A DNA stretch of 64,000 nucleotides from Piscibacillus sp052246295. Its GTDB lineage: Bacteria > Bacillota > Bacilli > Bacillales > Alkalibacillaceae. Where the stretch lies: NCBI GenBank assembly GCA_052246295.1, contig JBQQCO010000008.1. The stretch is one strand, 5' to 3'. The notes below the pieces were generated by a model that saw only the letters and a program-made list of their open reading frames with translations, searched no databases and was not told where the DNA came from. Positions 42,525 through 51,501 of this stretch are shown piece by piece. The position numbers were made by a program, and so were the translations under genes. The first letter of the stretch is position 1. The number at the start of each line of letters is the position of its first letter.

Positions 42525-43020
42525 AGTGACTTTGCATTTCGTCTATAAATGCCCATGCTTCTTGAAGGTCTTCATCTGTATAATTCTGTTTACTTTTTAC
42601 CGTTAAAACCTTCTGTTCCACTTCCTCTTTAGGAAACGTATCAAAGAACAGCATAGTCGAAACAAGTTCTAGGAATTTCGAGCTTTTTGCGTTCATTTTC
42701 TCGATTAAATCGGACATGTTTGGCGCTTGAATCATAGAGTCGTCTAAAAAGCTCGTCCCTTGATTGGTTAATGTATAGCGGTATTGATAATAACCTTTCT
42801 CTTTCTCTTTTTCTTCAACTAAAAACCCTAAGTTACATAACTCTTCAATACGAGTCGTTAACTCTTCTGAATATGGTCCATAGAAATGGAACGAATAACG
42901 TTCAGAGAAATCAAAGCCAGATTTTTTCAATATATATACCATTTTCTGTAGACGTTTACGTCCAACTACTTCATCCGCCTGTTCAAAAAAAGCCATCAGT
43001 TTAGCGTGATCTTCTAACAT
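42523..43020 (-). CDS. ywgA: YwgA-family protein (winged-helix-like)
   Basis: 165 residues, beginning LEDHAKLMAFFEQADEVVGRKRLQKMVYILKKSGFDF, then FYGPYSEELTTRIEELCNLGFL. The pattern resembles the DUF4065/SocA or HTH-like helical proteins, and the gene is coupled to ywfO as in B. subtilis relatives. It might help regulate the neighbouring HD phosphohydrolase, but the function is unknown. It starts 13 bases after the ywfO stop. Confidence 0.75.
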   Translation of the reverse strand: MLEDHAKLMAFFEQADEVVGRKRLQKMVYILKKSGFDFSERYSFHFYGPYSEELTTRIEELCNLGFLVEEKEKEKGYYQYRYTLTNQGTSFLDDSMIQAPNMSDLIEKMNAKSSKFLELVSTMLFFDTFPKEEVEQKVLTVKSKQNYTDEDLQEAWAFIDEMQSH

Positions 43021-43033
43021 ACGGTTTCAGCCC

Positions 43034-44329
43034 CTATCCCTTTAAAATTTCTAATATTCTACGTTTGATGTCACTGTCTTTGGGTAGTTGGTCGATCAAA
43101 TCTTTAGCAAAATATAATTTATGATCTGTTCTCTTTTTACCAGAAATAGCTTCAACAATATCAGACTGCCTAGAGAGTTCTTTCAAATCTCCGTTAGGCA
43201 TTTGAAGAAGTATAGGTAGTCGTTCTTCATCTTCACCCTGGCGATAAAAGTCGTACGGCAAATCCGAAGACGAATCAACTTCTAAATAATAAGCAGGGTC
43301 AACACCCGCTTCAATAAAGCATTCTTTTAAATCCATTAAAGCCCGATATTGATTACCTGGATTAAATTCTACATATTTAAATAAGTCTCGATCCACAAAG
43401 CGACGACATAAGTCGGCTAATATATGATCATCCTCATCTTGCCAAATATGAAAATAATAAAACGCTACATTTTCATCCAGCTTTAAATAATCGCTTAAAG
43501 ACACTTCTTTTTCAAAAAAGCTTACGAAATGTGTTGGTGCTAATTTAAACAGGTAATCTGAGTGATAAAGCTCTTTTGCACGATGTAGAATCTTAGTCAA
43601 AATAACCTCAGCACTACGCGTTACAGGATGGAAATAGACTTGCCAATACATCTGATAACGGCTCATGATGTAATCTTCAACGGCATGCATCCCACTTTCC
43701 TTAATGACAGCTTGGTCTTCCATTGGGCGCATCACACGAAGAATGCGCTCCATGTCAAAGTGACCATAACTAACCCCTGTAAAGAAAGCGTCTCTTTGTA
43801 AGTAATCCATACGGTCAGCATCAATTTGGCTCGAAATTAAGCTAACCACTAATTTGTTACGATATGTCTTATTAATGACATCGGCAACATCTTGAGGAAA
43901 GTTTGGGTCAACCTTCGAAAGAATTTTATTCACTTTCGTGTCACCCAACACAATTTCACGTGTGAAATCTTCATGGTCTAAATCAAATACTTTTTCAAAT
44001 GAATGTGAAAAAGGCCCATGCCCCAAATCATGTAGTAGCGCAGCACATAAGCATAATAACCGTTCATCTTCACTCCAGTTTGGTTTACCCTTGAAGTTCT
44101 CAACAATTCGGCGAACAATTTCATAGACACCTAGCGAGTGACTAAAACGACTATGTTCAGCACCATGGAATGTTAAATAGGTCGTTCCTAACTGCTTAAT
44201 ACGTCGCAAACGCTGGAATTCCGGAGTTCCAATCAAATCCCAAATGACGCGATCACGAACGTGTATGTAGCGATGGACTGGGTCTTTAAATACTTTTTCT
44301 TCGCTTAATTGCTCATGGCGATATGACAT
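43034..44329 (-). CDS. ywfO: HD-domain dNTP triphosphohydrolase-like protein
   Basis: About 431 residues. The HD metal motif is SRFSHSLGVYEIVRRI...HDLGHGPFSHSFE, and DRMDYLQRDAFFTGV is the conserved substrate-side motif of YwfO and relatives. Enterococcal homologs hydrolyse dNTPs with allosteric control. ATG at 44329 follows AGAAAGG; upstream ATG lacks a ribosome site. It forms an operon with ywgA. Confidence 0.88.
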   Translation of the reverse strand: MSYRHEQLSEEKVFKDPVHRYIHVRDRVIWDLIGTPEFQRLRRIKQLGTTYLTFHGAEHSRFSHSLGVYEIVRRIVENFKGKPNWSEDERLLCLCAALLHDLGHGPFSHSFEKVFDLDHEDFTREIVLGDTKVNKILSKVDPNFPQDVADVINKTYRNKLVVSLISSQIDADRMDYLQRDAFFTGVSYGHFDMERILRVMRPMEDQAVIKESGMHAVEDYIMSRYQMYWQVYFHPVTRSAEVILTKILHRAKELYHSDYLFKLAPTHFVSFFEKEVSLSDYLKLDENVAFYYFHIWQDEDDHILADLCRRFVDRDLFKYVEFNPGNQYRALMDLKECFIEAGVDPAYYLEVDSSSDLPYDFYRQGEDEERLPILLQMPNGDLKELSRQSDIVEAISGKKRTDHKLYFAKDLIDQLPKDSDIKRRILEILKG

Positions 44330-44514
44330 AGATTCCGACCTTTCTACAATATATATCATTCATTATAACGATTTTTATAATGAATTACATCCTTATCTCG
44401 AGAAATTTTTTTATTAATAGTTTTCTTGATTTTTTAAATGTAAGCTGCTCGTGTTTGAGTGACACTTCGCTTCATTTCACGTTAATGTTCCGTGTATGAG
44501 GGATGCTTTCTACT

Positions 44515-44746
44515 ATAGTTCTCCACTACTCATCGACAATCACGGCTTCTCTATCTACATTACAATGGTCACGATCGACAGTTTTGGTCTCCCAATCAAT
44601 ATTTAGACACTCTCTATCGACAAAGATGACTTCCCTATCGACAGTTCGGTGCTTCCAATCGACAATTACTCACTCTCTATCGATAAAACTAATTTCCCTA
44701 TCGACATTTCGGGGGTTTCTATAGACAATCGCCCAGTTCCTAATAG
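44515..44746. repeat. 21-bp phased array 2 (TATCGACA core, 10 units)
   Basis: Cores start at 44531 and recur every 21 bases to 44720 without any shift, with degenerate units on both sides. The units are more diverged than in arrays 1 and 4, suggesting an older array. It is 3' of the small membrane protein gene and 5' of ywfO. Bases 44330-44514 show nothing else recognisable. Confidence 0.88.
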
Positions 44747-44756
44747 TTCATAAAAA

Positions 44757-44784
44757 AACGCCCTCCTTTATGTGAAGGGCTGAA
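44757..44784 (-). terminator. Terminator of the small membrane protein gene
   Basis: GCCCTTCACATAAAGGAGGGC stem with a run of seven T on the minus strand, just before array 2. Confidence 0.7.
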
Positions 44785-44790
44785 TTTACT

Positions 44791-45102
44791 CTAACCTTTT
44801 GCTTTAGCTTGTTTATAGTTATAAATTCCATCAAATAATATTACGAAAAAGGCGACCCAGTGTAAAATCATGCCTACTACTGGAACGATAGCTAATACTG
44901 ATACGGCCATTCCTGTGATCGCACCCCATTTTGCGTATTTGTAATTGATTGATAAGATTAGAATTCCTAAATATAGCAAGAACATAAATAATAGCGGTCC
45001 CCATGCGTTAGCAAAAATAAACGCACCACCGACAAACGGGATTCCCAAAAAGAACTCGATCCCAGCTGCTACGAATTTCAATAAAGCTGTTAACATGTAC
45101 AT
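44791..45102 (-). CDS. Small integral membrane protein
   Basis: About 103 residues with three or four hydrophobic stretches (LTALLKFVAAGIEFFLGIPFVGGAFIF, LLFMFLLYLGILILSI, AITGMAVSVLAIVPVVGMILHWVAFFVILF) and a lysine-rich cytosolic end. No family is recognised. Several start codons are close (GTG ATG TAC ATG); AAAGGATG fits the first or second ATG. It has its own terminator and stands alone. Confidence 0.7.
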   Translation of the reverse strand: MYMLTALLKFVAAGIEFFLGIPFVGGAFIFANAWGPLLFMFLLYLGILILSINYKYAKWGAITGMAVSVLAIVPVVGMILHWVAFFVILFDGIYNYKQAKAKG

Positions 45103-45176
45103 CACATCCTTTTCATCTACTGTATTCTGTTATAATATGTTGATGGAACAAAATTACTGATTGAAGGAACGATTTT

Positions 45177-45998
45177 ATGAACCATCCAATGTTGGATATT
45201 CAACATATAAGAAAAATTAATCGAAGTAATGCGCGTGATTCTGAAATTATAGAATCATTTGCTATTGATGATACATTATGTTTAACCGCAAGTCACCTAC
45301 GTGAAACCGCAATTCATTATTGGGTACATAAACCAACCGTTGTTTTAGGTATTCCCGATAGCAGGCTACCTTATTTAGAAGACGGCATTGAATTTTTGAA
45401 TAGTCAAGGATATGACGTGCTTATTCGTAATTCAGGTGGACTGGCCGTTGTATTAGATGAAAATGTTTTGAATATATCGCTAATCTTCCCAGATGCCAAA
45501 CGCTACGACATTCATGACGGGTATGAAGCCATGGTTAGCTTTATCAAACGGATTTTTGAAAATAAAAATCAAACTATTGAAGCTTATGAAATTGAAAGAT
45601 CTTATTGCCCTGGTACATATGATTTAAGTATTGGTGGAAAAAAGTTTGCTGGTATCTCACAAAGACGTGTTAAAACTGGGTCTGCTGTTCAGATTTATTT
45701 AGATGTGGAAGGTCAAGGAGATGAACGCGCTCAATTGTTAAAAAGCTTCTACGACGTAGCGTTAAAAGGTGAAGACACGAAGTTCAAGTACCCTAATATT
45801 GATCCAAATGTCATGGCGTCACTCGGTCAATTATTTAGTCAAAAATTAACCGTGCAAGATGTCATGAATCAAGTCGAGCAAAAGTTCCATAACCAAGGCA
45901 TAGAAATTGAAGAACGACCATTTTCAGACCAAGAATCTGAATGGTTTGATAATCGATTGGAATTAATGCAACAAAGGAATAGACGTATTAATAAATAA
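45177..45998 (+). CDS. lipL: Octanoyl-[GcvH]:protein N-octanoyltransferase LipL
   Basis: 273 residues of the lipoate-ligase-like fold. The nucleophile is Cys144 in ERSYCPGTYDLS, followed by GGKKFAGISQRR with the conserved lysine, and LIRNSGGLAVVL forms the substrate pocket. LipL moves the octanoyl group from GcvH to E2 subunits of 2-oxoacid dehydrogenases in B. subtilis. ATG follows GAAGGA. The next plus-strand gene is hemQ, with a dead catalase on the opposite strand between them. Confidence 0.9.
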   Translation: MNHPMLDIQHIRKINRSNARDSEIIESFAIDDTLCLTASHLRETAIHYWVHKPTVVLGIPDSRLPYLEDGIEFLNSQGYDVLIRNSGGLAVVLDENVLNISLIFPDAKRYDIHDGYEAMVSFIKRIFENKNQTIEAYEIERSYCPGTYDLSIGGKKFAGISQRRVKTGSAVQIYLDVEGQGDERAQLLKSFYDVALKGEDTKFKYPNIDPNVMASLGQLFSQKLTVQDVMNQVEQKFHNQGIEIEERPFSDQESEWFDNRLELMQQRNRRINK

Positions 45999-46042
45999 AA
46001 GAGCCTTGAACAAATTATTTATTAACCAAAAGGAGCCGATTG

Positions 46043-46556
46043 TTAGGCATTAATTAAACACATAACATGTTCTTTCTCAGCTTTACTCATACTGTTCCAG
46101 AACATCGTCGCTTGAGTGAAGTGATCTTTAAAACTTTCACAACGAGCTCTAACTTTTCTTCCTTCAACCTTTTCTTGGTACTTCTTCAGGTGTTGCTGGT
46201 TGAAGTGTATTATCGGCTAATGAATTTTTATGGTAACTAACTTGTCCTTTATTAATAATCATTCTATTATAACCGTCACGTTGATTGTTATGGAACGGGC
46301 AAACTGGGCGGTTAATCGGAATCTCATGGAAGTTCGGACCGCCTAGTCTAATTAATTGTGTATCTTTATATGAAAATAAGCGTCCTTGTAATAATGGATC
46401 ATTTGTAAAATCAATACCAGGTACAACATGCCCTGGATGAAATGCCACTTGTTCTGTCTCAGCGAAAACGTTATCTACATTTCGGTTCAACGTCATCTTA
46501 CCAATAATTTTAACTGGCACCTCTTCTTCAAGGCCAAAGTTTGATAGGATCCTCCT
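46043..46556 (-). pseudogene. Decayed catalase fragment
   Basis: The 3' third of a clade-3 type heme catalase remains: VPVKIIGKMTLNR, FAETEQVAFHPGHVVPGIDFT and PLLQGRLFSYKDTQLIRLGGPNF are all catalase core. About the first 330 residues are gone. A frameshift sits near 46518 (WP then EEEVPVK in another frame) and a second near 46165 (TPEE then YQEKVEGRKVRAR). The remainder stops early at LINA instead of the usual tail. A ribosome site and start-like region (AAAGGAGG) abuts the break, consistent with an internal deletion. Confidence 0.88.
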
Positions 46557-46631
46557 TTGAAATGTTATAGTTATGTACCCGAGTATTTTTAATAAAAAAC
46601 AAGTTAGACATGAATTGAGACGAACGTCTTA

Positions 46632-46647
46632 GTTTTGTTAACAAAAC
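46632..46647. promoter_or_regulatory. Palindrome GTTTTGTTAACAAAAC
   Basis: A perfect 16-bp palindrome about 80 bases upstream of hemQ and between it and the dead catalase. It does not match Fur or PerR boxes as I know them. It may be an operator for hemQ or a relic of catalase control. Confidence 0.4.
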
Positions 46648-46727
46648 GTTCATATGCGTTTTCATTAACCATTCTTAACCCTTTATGATATAGTTGAATT
46701 GGAAAATGATTTGAAGGAGTGAAACCA

Positions 46728-47471
46728 ATGCCAGAGGCTGTAGAAACGTTTGATGGTTGGTATTGTTTACATGATTTTCGTAAGGTTGATTGGAATGCCT
46801 GGAAATTAGCTTCTCAAGAAGAGCGTGACCAAGCATTACAAGAGTTTAATGAACTAGTACAAAATTGGGAAGATATTGAGTCAAATAGAAACGGTAGTGT
46901 TGGCTTGTATCAGATTATTGGTCAAAAAGCTGATTTATTAATTATGAATTTACGTCCGACAATGGACGAGCTAACAGATTTAGAAACTGATTTTAACAAA
47001 ACCAAATTAGCTGAATTCTTAGTCCCTGCTTATTCATTTGTTTCTGTCGTTGAGCTTTCTGCTTATATGGCAAAAGGGAAAGACCCTGAAACAGATCCAG
47101 AATTCCAAGCACGTCTTAAGCCTGTGCTTCCTAAGTGGGAACACATTTGCTTCTATCCAATGGACCGTAAAAAAGGTGAAGCAAACAACTGGTTCATGGA
47201 AGAAAAAGATGAGCGCGGCCGCTTAATGTATGAGCATGGTATGACAGGGCGTAAATACGCAGGTAAAGTCCGCCAAATCATTACTGGTAGCATCGGTTTT
47301 GATGATTGGGAATGGGGCGTGACATTATACGCTCACGAAATGCTTCAATTTAAGAAATTAATCTATGAAATGCGTTTTGATGAAGTTAGCGCGCGCTTCG
47401 CAGAATTCGGTGAGTTCTTCGTCGGACATCGCAAAACAAAAGAAGATTTTCAACAAATCATGTCAGTATAA
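46728..47471 (+). CDS. hemQ: Coproheme decarboxylase HemQ (YwfI)
   Basis: 247 residues from ATG at 46728, eight bases after GAAGGAG. The chlorite-dismutase-like fold shows the catalytic tyrosine in CFYPM (Tyr143), the likely proximal histidine in MYEHGMTGRKYAGK (His170) and WEWGVTLYAHE. It turns Fe-coproporphyrin III into heme b with peroxide in the Gram-positive heme pathway. Followed by a terminator at 47472. The neighbouring heme catalase gene is dead. Confidence 0.93.
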   Translation: MPEAVETFDGWYCLHDFRKVDWNAWKLASQEERDQALQEFNELVQNWEDIESNRNGSVGLYQIIGQKADLLIMNLRPTMDELTDLETDFNKTKLAEFLVPAYSFVSVVELSAYMAKGKDPETDPEFQARLKPVLPKWEHICFYPMDRKKGEANNWFMEEKDERGRLMYEHGMTGRKYAGKVRQIITGSIGFDDWEWGVTLYAHEMLQFKKLIYEMRFDEVSARFAEFGEFFVGHRKTKEDFQQIMSV

Positions 47472-47500
47472 CTGAGTCACTTAGGTGGCTCAGTTTTTTT
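47472..47500 (+). terminator. Terminator of hemQ
   Basis: CTGAGTCAC/GTGGCTCAG stem followed directly by seven T. Confidence 0.85.
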
Positions 47501-47632
47501 GTCCAAAAAACTCAACTCCTCCCCTCCTACATTTTTCTATTTTTTAGTTAAAAAGTACAAGCGGCTATATCAACATTTACCCATCTATACATATACATGA
47601 ACTAGTGATGGGTATGAAAGAGGTGGTATGGT

Positions 47633-48055
47633 TTGGCAGTTATTGCCTACAACGAAGCACAGCTCAAGGAATTAGCCAGGTTAATGCGTGCAGAAGCTGA
47701 GGGTGATGGAAAACTCGGTATGCTACTGGTTGGAAATGTTGGCGTTAATAGAGTACTAGCTGAGTGTTTAGACTTCCCAGGCATTGATACGTTATCAGAT
47801 ATGATTTACCAGTCGCCAGGTGGGTTTGAAGCCGTCACGCAATCTTATTTCTACCAGAGGGCACGTCCTAAAGATATCCGTCTAGCTCGTCGTACGGTTA
47901 ACGGAGAAGAGTTTGACCCTGGTGATGATTCACTATGGTTTTATCGCCCAGAAGGAGAGTGCAGGCCACGATGGTATGGACAAACGAATGTTGGTCGATA
48001 TAAGTCTCATTGTTTTTACCAACCTTCACAAGCAGATTGTCCAGAAATTTTTTAA
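47633..48055 (+). CDS. cwlJ: Spore cortex-lytic enzyme CwlJ
   Basis: 140 residues, a bare hydrolase_2 domain without signal peptide. RLMRAEAEGDGKLGMLLVG carries the catalytic glutamate (Glu21), and FYQRARPKDIRLAR and YKSHCFYQPS complete the family. CwlJ degrades spore cortex during germination and depends on GerQ for its place in the coat. TTG start follows AAAGAGGTGG. gerQ starts 30 bases downstream, the conserved pair. A possible sigma-E -10 (TATACATA) lies near 47585, but the -35 is weak. Confidence 0.92.
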   Translation: MAVIAYNEAQLKELARLMRAEAEGDGKLGMLLVGNVGVNRVLAECLDFPGIDTLSDMIYQSPGGFEAVTQSYFYQRARPKDIRLARRTVNGEEFDPGDDSLWFYRPEGECRPRWYGQTNVGRYKSHCFYQPSQADCPEIF

Positions 48056-48085
48056 CATAAATTAAAATTAGGAGGTTGATGATCA

Positions 48086-48832
48086 TTGGATCAATCAAAA
48101 GGCAACAATAAAGGCGGAGGGAAATTACCTGATAAAAAATCGTTTAACAACCCCAATAATTTAAAAGGTAAATCAGGTCAATGGCCAGGCAAAAACCAGA
48201 AATGGTCTGGCGGTAGTGAGAAAAAAGTATCTCTTCCTGGTAAAGGTCAAAAAGGTGGTAAAGTTCAAGGGATGTTTGGAGGCGGTTCAAAAATGGGTGG
48301 TACGCAGAATAAATTCGGCCAAGGTCAATCTCAAGGGAAAATGCCTGGGATGGTTCAAGGTATGCAGCAAGGATCTATGATGCAAGGCATGCCTGGCATG
48401 GGTGGACAGCAAATGATGCCTGGCATGGGTGGTCAACAGGGGCAGATGATGCCTGGTGGCCCACAAATGATGCAGGGAGGTCAGCAACAAGGTCCTGGCC
48501 CTATGATGAATGGAGGACAACAGCAAGGCCCTATGATGCAAAATGGCGGCCAAGGTCAAGTGCAAGTCCCAATTGGTGGCGGTCCAATCGGCAGAGAACT
48601 CTCTTACATCGAGAATATTTTAAGACTAAATCGAGGTAAAACCGTCAGAGTCTATATGACGTTTGAAGGTCAAGATACTCAAGACGTCTTTACAGGTACA
48701 CTAGAAGAAGCAGGTAAAGACCACATTGTCGTCGCAGACCCTGAAAGCGGCAGATGGTATTTACTACTTATGATTTATTTAGACTATGTTGTATTTGATG
48801 AAGAAATCGAGTACGAATACCCGTTTGGATAA
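48086..48832 (+). CDS. gerQ: Spore coat protein GerQ with enlarged Gly/Gln/Met region
   Basis: 248 residues; B. subtilis GerQ is about 181. The C-terminal domain (about 165-248; GRELSYIENILRLNRGKTVRVYMTFEGQ... ) is typical. The N-terminal part is a lysine-rich stretch (about 1-75) and a long MPGM/GGQQ-rich repeat (about 75-160). GerQ is crosslinked by transglutaminase Tgl and anchors CwlJ, so added Lys and Gln sites could give more crosslinks. TTG start, ten bases after GGAGG. Confidence 0.92.
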   Translation: MDQSKGNNKGGGKLPDKKSFNNPNNLKGKSGQWPGKNQKWSGGSEKKVSLPGKGQKGGKVQGMFGGGSKMGGTQNKFGQGQSQGKMPGMVQGMQQGSMMQGMPGMGGQQMMPGMGGQQGQMMPGGPQMMQGGQQQGPGPMMNGGQQQGPMMQNGGQGQVQVPIGGGPIGRELSYIENILRLNRGKTVRVYMTFEGQDTQDVFTGTLEEAGKDHIVVADPESGRWYLLLMIYLDYVVFDEEIEYEYPFG

Positions 48833-48850
48833 AATATTTCTTAAATAAAG

Positions 48851-48884
48851 AAGCCGAATGTCGGGGTTCACCCTAACATTCGGC
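48851..48884 (+). terminator. Terminator of gerQ
   Basis: GCCGAATGTCGGG/CCCTAACATTCGGC stem followed by a T-rich tract, immediately before array 3. Confidence 0.8.
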
Positions 48885-48899
48885 TCTATTATTATTTGA

Positions 48900-49184
48900 A
48901 GGGAAGCTTCGGCGAGATTATGCTTCATTTCGGCGAAATCATGAGCCATTTCGGCGAGATCATGCCACACTTCGGCGAGATCATGCCACACTTCGGCGAG
49001 ATCATGCCACACTTCGGCGAAATCATGCCACACTTCGGCGAAATCATGCCACACTTCGGCGAAATCATGACCCTCTTCGGCGAAATCGTGACCCTCTTCG
49101 GCGAAATCACGACCTACTTCGGCGAGATCCTGCCCCACTTCGGCGAAATCACGACCCTCTTCGGCGAAATCACGTACCTTCGTT
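48900..49184. repeat. 21-bp phased array 3 (TTCGGCGA core, 13 units)
   Basis: The C of TTCGGCGA lies at 48910 and recurs every 21 bases to 49162, 13 units with no shift. Units read approximately ACTTCGGCGAAATCATGCC. The central units (48973-49057) are almost identical; edge units diverge. It fills the interval between the convergent genes gerQ and argS and stops just short of the argS stop codon. Confidence 0.93.
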
Positions 49185-50855
49185 TTACATCTTCTCAGGT
49201 GCTTCTACGCCAATTAGCTTGAGCGCATCTTGGATCACAACGCGAACAGCTTTCATGAGCGCGATACGTGCTTGTGTTAGGTCAACGTTTTCAAGGTCGA
49301 TGACTTTTTCTGCATTGTAAAAGCTGTGTAGGTCTGACGCTAGGTCAAACACATATTGTGGTACTCGATGTGGCATACGTTTTTCGGCTGCATCAGCGAC
49401 GACCTGTGGGTAGTCTCCAAGTCGTTTCAATAACGCGACTTCTTTTTCAGCTTGTAGTAGAGACGTGTCCGCTTCAGCGTTAACATCGACACCTTTTTCT
49501 TCTGCTTGACGTAGCATACTGCAAATGCGTGCGTGAGCATACTGAACGTAATACACTGGGTTTTCGTTCGACTGTGATTTAGCTAAATCCATGTCAAAGT
49601 CTAAATGAGCGTCGTTCGAACGCATAATAAAGAAGTAACGTGTTGCGTCTAAGCCGACCTCTTCAATTAATTCCTTCATCGTCACGGCTTTACCTGTTCT
49701 CTTACTCATTTTCACTTTTTCACCGTTTTCAAACAGGTTCACCATTTGAGCAATTTTAATATCTAAAATCTCTTTAGGATACCCGAGAGCCTGAATAGCG
49801 GCATGCATACGAGCAACATATCCGTGGTGGTCGGCACCCCAAATGTTGATCAACTCATCGAATCCGCGTTCAATTTTATTTAAGTGATACGCAATATCAG
49901 GTGTTAGATACGTGTAAGAGCCATCTTGTTTAACTAACACACGGTCTTTATCATCACCGAATTCTGTTGACTTGAACCAAGTCGCACCTCCCGCTTCATA
50001 CACATAACCCTTTTCACGTAGCTTCTCAACCGCTTCAGCTACTAAGTTTTCATCATATAACGACGTTTCCGAGAACCATGAATCAAACGGCACACGGTAC
50101 TCCTTTAAATCTTGCTCGATGCGATCAAGTAGATGCTTTAAACCGTACTGACGGAATTCAGATAAACGCTCGTCTTCTTCTTTTTTAGTAAAAGAATCCC
50201 CATGCTGATCCACAAGATTTTTCGCTAGTTCAATAATGTCTTTACCGTGGTAGCCGTCTTCAGGCATTTTCATATCCTGTCCAAGCGCTTGATAGTAACG
50301 GGCATTAATCGAGCGCGCTAGATTATCGATTTGATTGCCTGCGTCATTAATATAATATTCACGTTCAACTTCAAAGCCGGCTTTTTCCATGACATTTGCT
50401 AACGCATCACCGAAAGCAGCTCCACGCGCGTGTCCTAGGTGGAGGGTTCCAGTTGGGTTAGCTGATACGAACTCGATCTGTACACGCTTGCCGTTACCCG
50501 CGTTTGTTTGGCCATACTCATGACCTTGGCTTAATACCGTATCCACCACTTCTGTTAAAGAAGACTGGTCGATGAAAAAGTTAATGAACCCCGGGCCTGC
50601 AATGTCCACTTGCTTGACCGACGCTTTTTCTGTATTTAAATGTTCGACCAATTCTTCTGCAATTTGGCGTGGAGCTTTTTTCGCAATACGTGCTAACTGC
50701 ATTGCCATGTTCGTTGCATAATCACCGTGTGCTTTATCTTTTGGCGTTTCTAGGACCACATCTGGCATGTCCTCTTTTGACGCTAAGCCTGCCTCCATAA
50801 CAGCCGACTCTATTTCTTGTTTTAATGTTTCTTCTATTTGACCTACGATACTCAT
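49185..50855 (-). CDS. argS: Arginyl-tRNA synthetase
   Basis: 556 residues: Arg_tRNA_synt_N domain, then the class I core with the HIGH form HLGHARGAAFGDALAN and the KMSKS form KMSKRTGKA, and the DALR anticodon-binding domain at the C-terminus (YVQYAHARICSMLR). It charges tRNA-Arg. It begins one base after the ywiB stop, as in B. subtilis. ATG follows GAGGAGG. No T-box is present. Confidence 0.96.
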   Translation of the reverse strand: MSIVGQIEETLKQEIESAVMEAGLASKEDMPDVVLETPKDKAHGDYATNMAMQLARIAKKAPRQIAEELVEHLNTEKASVKQVDIAGPGFINFFIDQSSLTEVVDTVLSQGHEYGQTNAGNGKRVQIEFVSANPTGTLHLGHARGAAFGDALANVMEKAGFEVEREYYINDAGNQIDNLARSINARYYQALGQDMKMPEDGYHGKDIIELAKNLVDQHGDSFTKKEEDERLSEFRQYGLKHLLDRIEQDLKEYRVPFDSWFSETSLYDENLVAEAVEKLREKGYVYEAGGATWFKSTEFGDDKDRVLVKQDGSYTYLTPDIAYHLNKIERGFDELINIWGADHHGYVARMHAAIQALGYPKEILDIKIAQMVNLFENGEKVKMSKRTGKAVTMKELIEEVGLDATRYFFIMRSNDAHLDFDMDLAKSQSNENPVYYVQYAHARICSMLRQAEEKGVDVNAEADTSLLQAEKEVALLKRLGDYPQVVADAAEKRMPHRVPQYVFDLASDLHSFYNAEKVIDLENVDLTQARIALMKAVRVVIQDALKLIGVEAPEKM

Positions 50856-51296
50856 CTAGGCTACCTCCTCCTGAAAGTGTAACTCGAACTTATGACGTCT
50901 AGGCTCTTGGTCATTTAAAACAACATCATAATTTAAATAAATTTTACCAGAGCGATTTCCGATGCCCTTTATAAACTGCATGTGGTGAGTTGTGGTCTCC
51001 ATTCGAAACTTACCGAATGGGTGATGATAAACGCACTCAGTGCTTGATCCGATCCGAAACACTTGGTGCATTTGCAGAGTGCCTTCTCGTTTGATAGATA
51101 CGCGATCGTCCTGAATGACAATCGTGGTATTGACCTCGCCTAAGTCTTCCATCTCCTCGTTATATTTAATCATGTGAACTTTCCCTCTATGAATATAAGT
51201 CCCATGTTCAGTTCTTGTGATATTTTCATTGCCGTGTTCATCATCGACAATTTCCGTATCAATCTTAATATGAACTGGGATCTGCTTACTCGACAA
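50856..51296 (-). CDS. ywiB: YwiB family protein (DUF1934)
   Basis: 146 residues of alternating beta pattern (IPVHIKIDTEIVDDEHGNENITRTEHGTYIHRGKVHMIKYNEEM), a small lipocalin-like DUF1934 barrel. Function unknown; always next to argS in Bacilli. TTG start after AAAGGAAG. No membrane segment or cysteine-based active site is seen. Confidence 0.88.
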   Translation of the reverse strand: MSSKQIPVHIKIDTEIVDDEHGNENITRTEHGTYIHRGKVHMIKYNEEMEDLGEVNTTIVIQDDRVSIKREGTLQMHQVFRIGSSTECVYHHPFGKFRMETTTHHMQFIKGIGNRSGKIYLNYDVVLNDQEPRRHKFELHFQEEVA

Positions 51297-51441
51297 CTCG
51301 AATCTTCCTTTCTATCTTAACCAACCATTAGCATTTAAAATCTTGTTTGTTTATACCTTAATATATTTTGCCATAAAATCTGCTTTATTGAAATAAAACA
51401 AACTGATTATATTGAACAATCGCTTTAAAACAGAGTTATAC

Positions 51442-51471
51442 GTTTAAATCAGTTCCATTTTTTACATACTA
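51442..51471 (+). promoter_or_regulatory. Candidate sigma-F/G promoter of pbpG
   Basis: GTTTA, exactly 15 bases, then TTACATACTA. The -10 keeps the A-N-A-N-T-A part of the sigma-F/G consensus but lacks the leading GG. pbpG of B. subtilis is a forespore gene. Confidence 0.4.
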
Positions 51472-51501
51472 GTAAAAGCAACTAGTTGACGGACAGGAGA
51501 C

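Noticed and set aside
699..49184. CRISPR array interpretation of the repeats
   Set aside because: There are no unique spacers between conserved repeats; the period is 21 bases and no cas genes are present.
49185..51296. T-box leader for argS
   Set aside because: argS follows ywiB by one base and no specifier or T-box sequence is visible upstream of ywiB.
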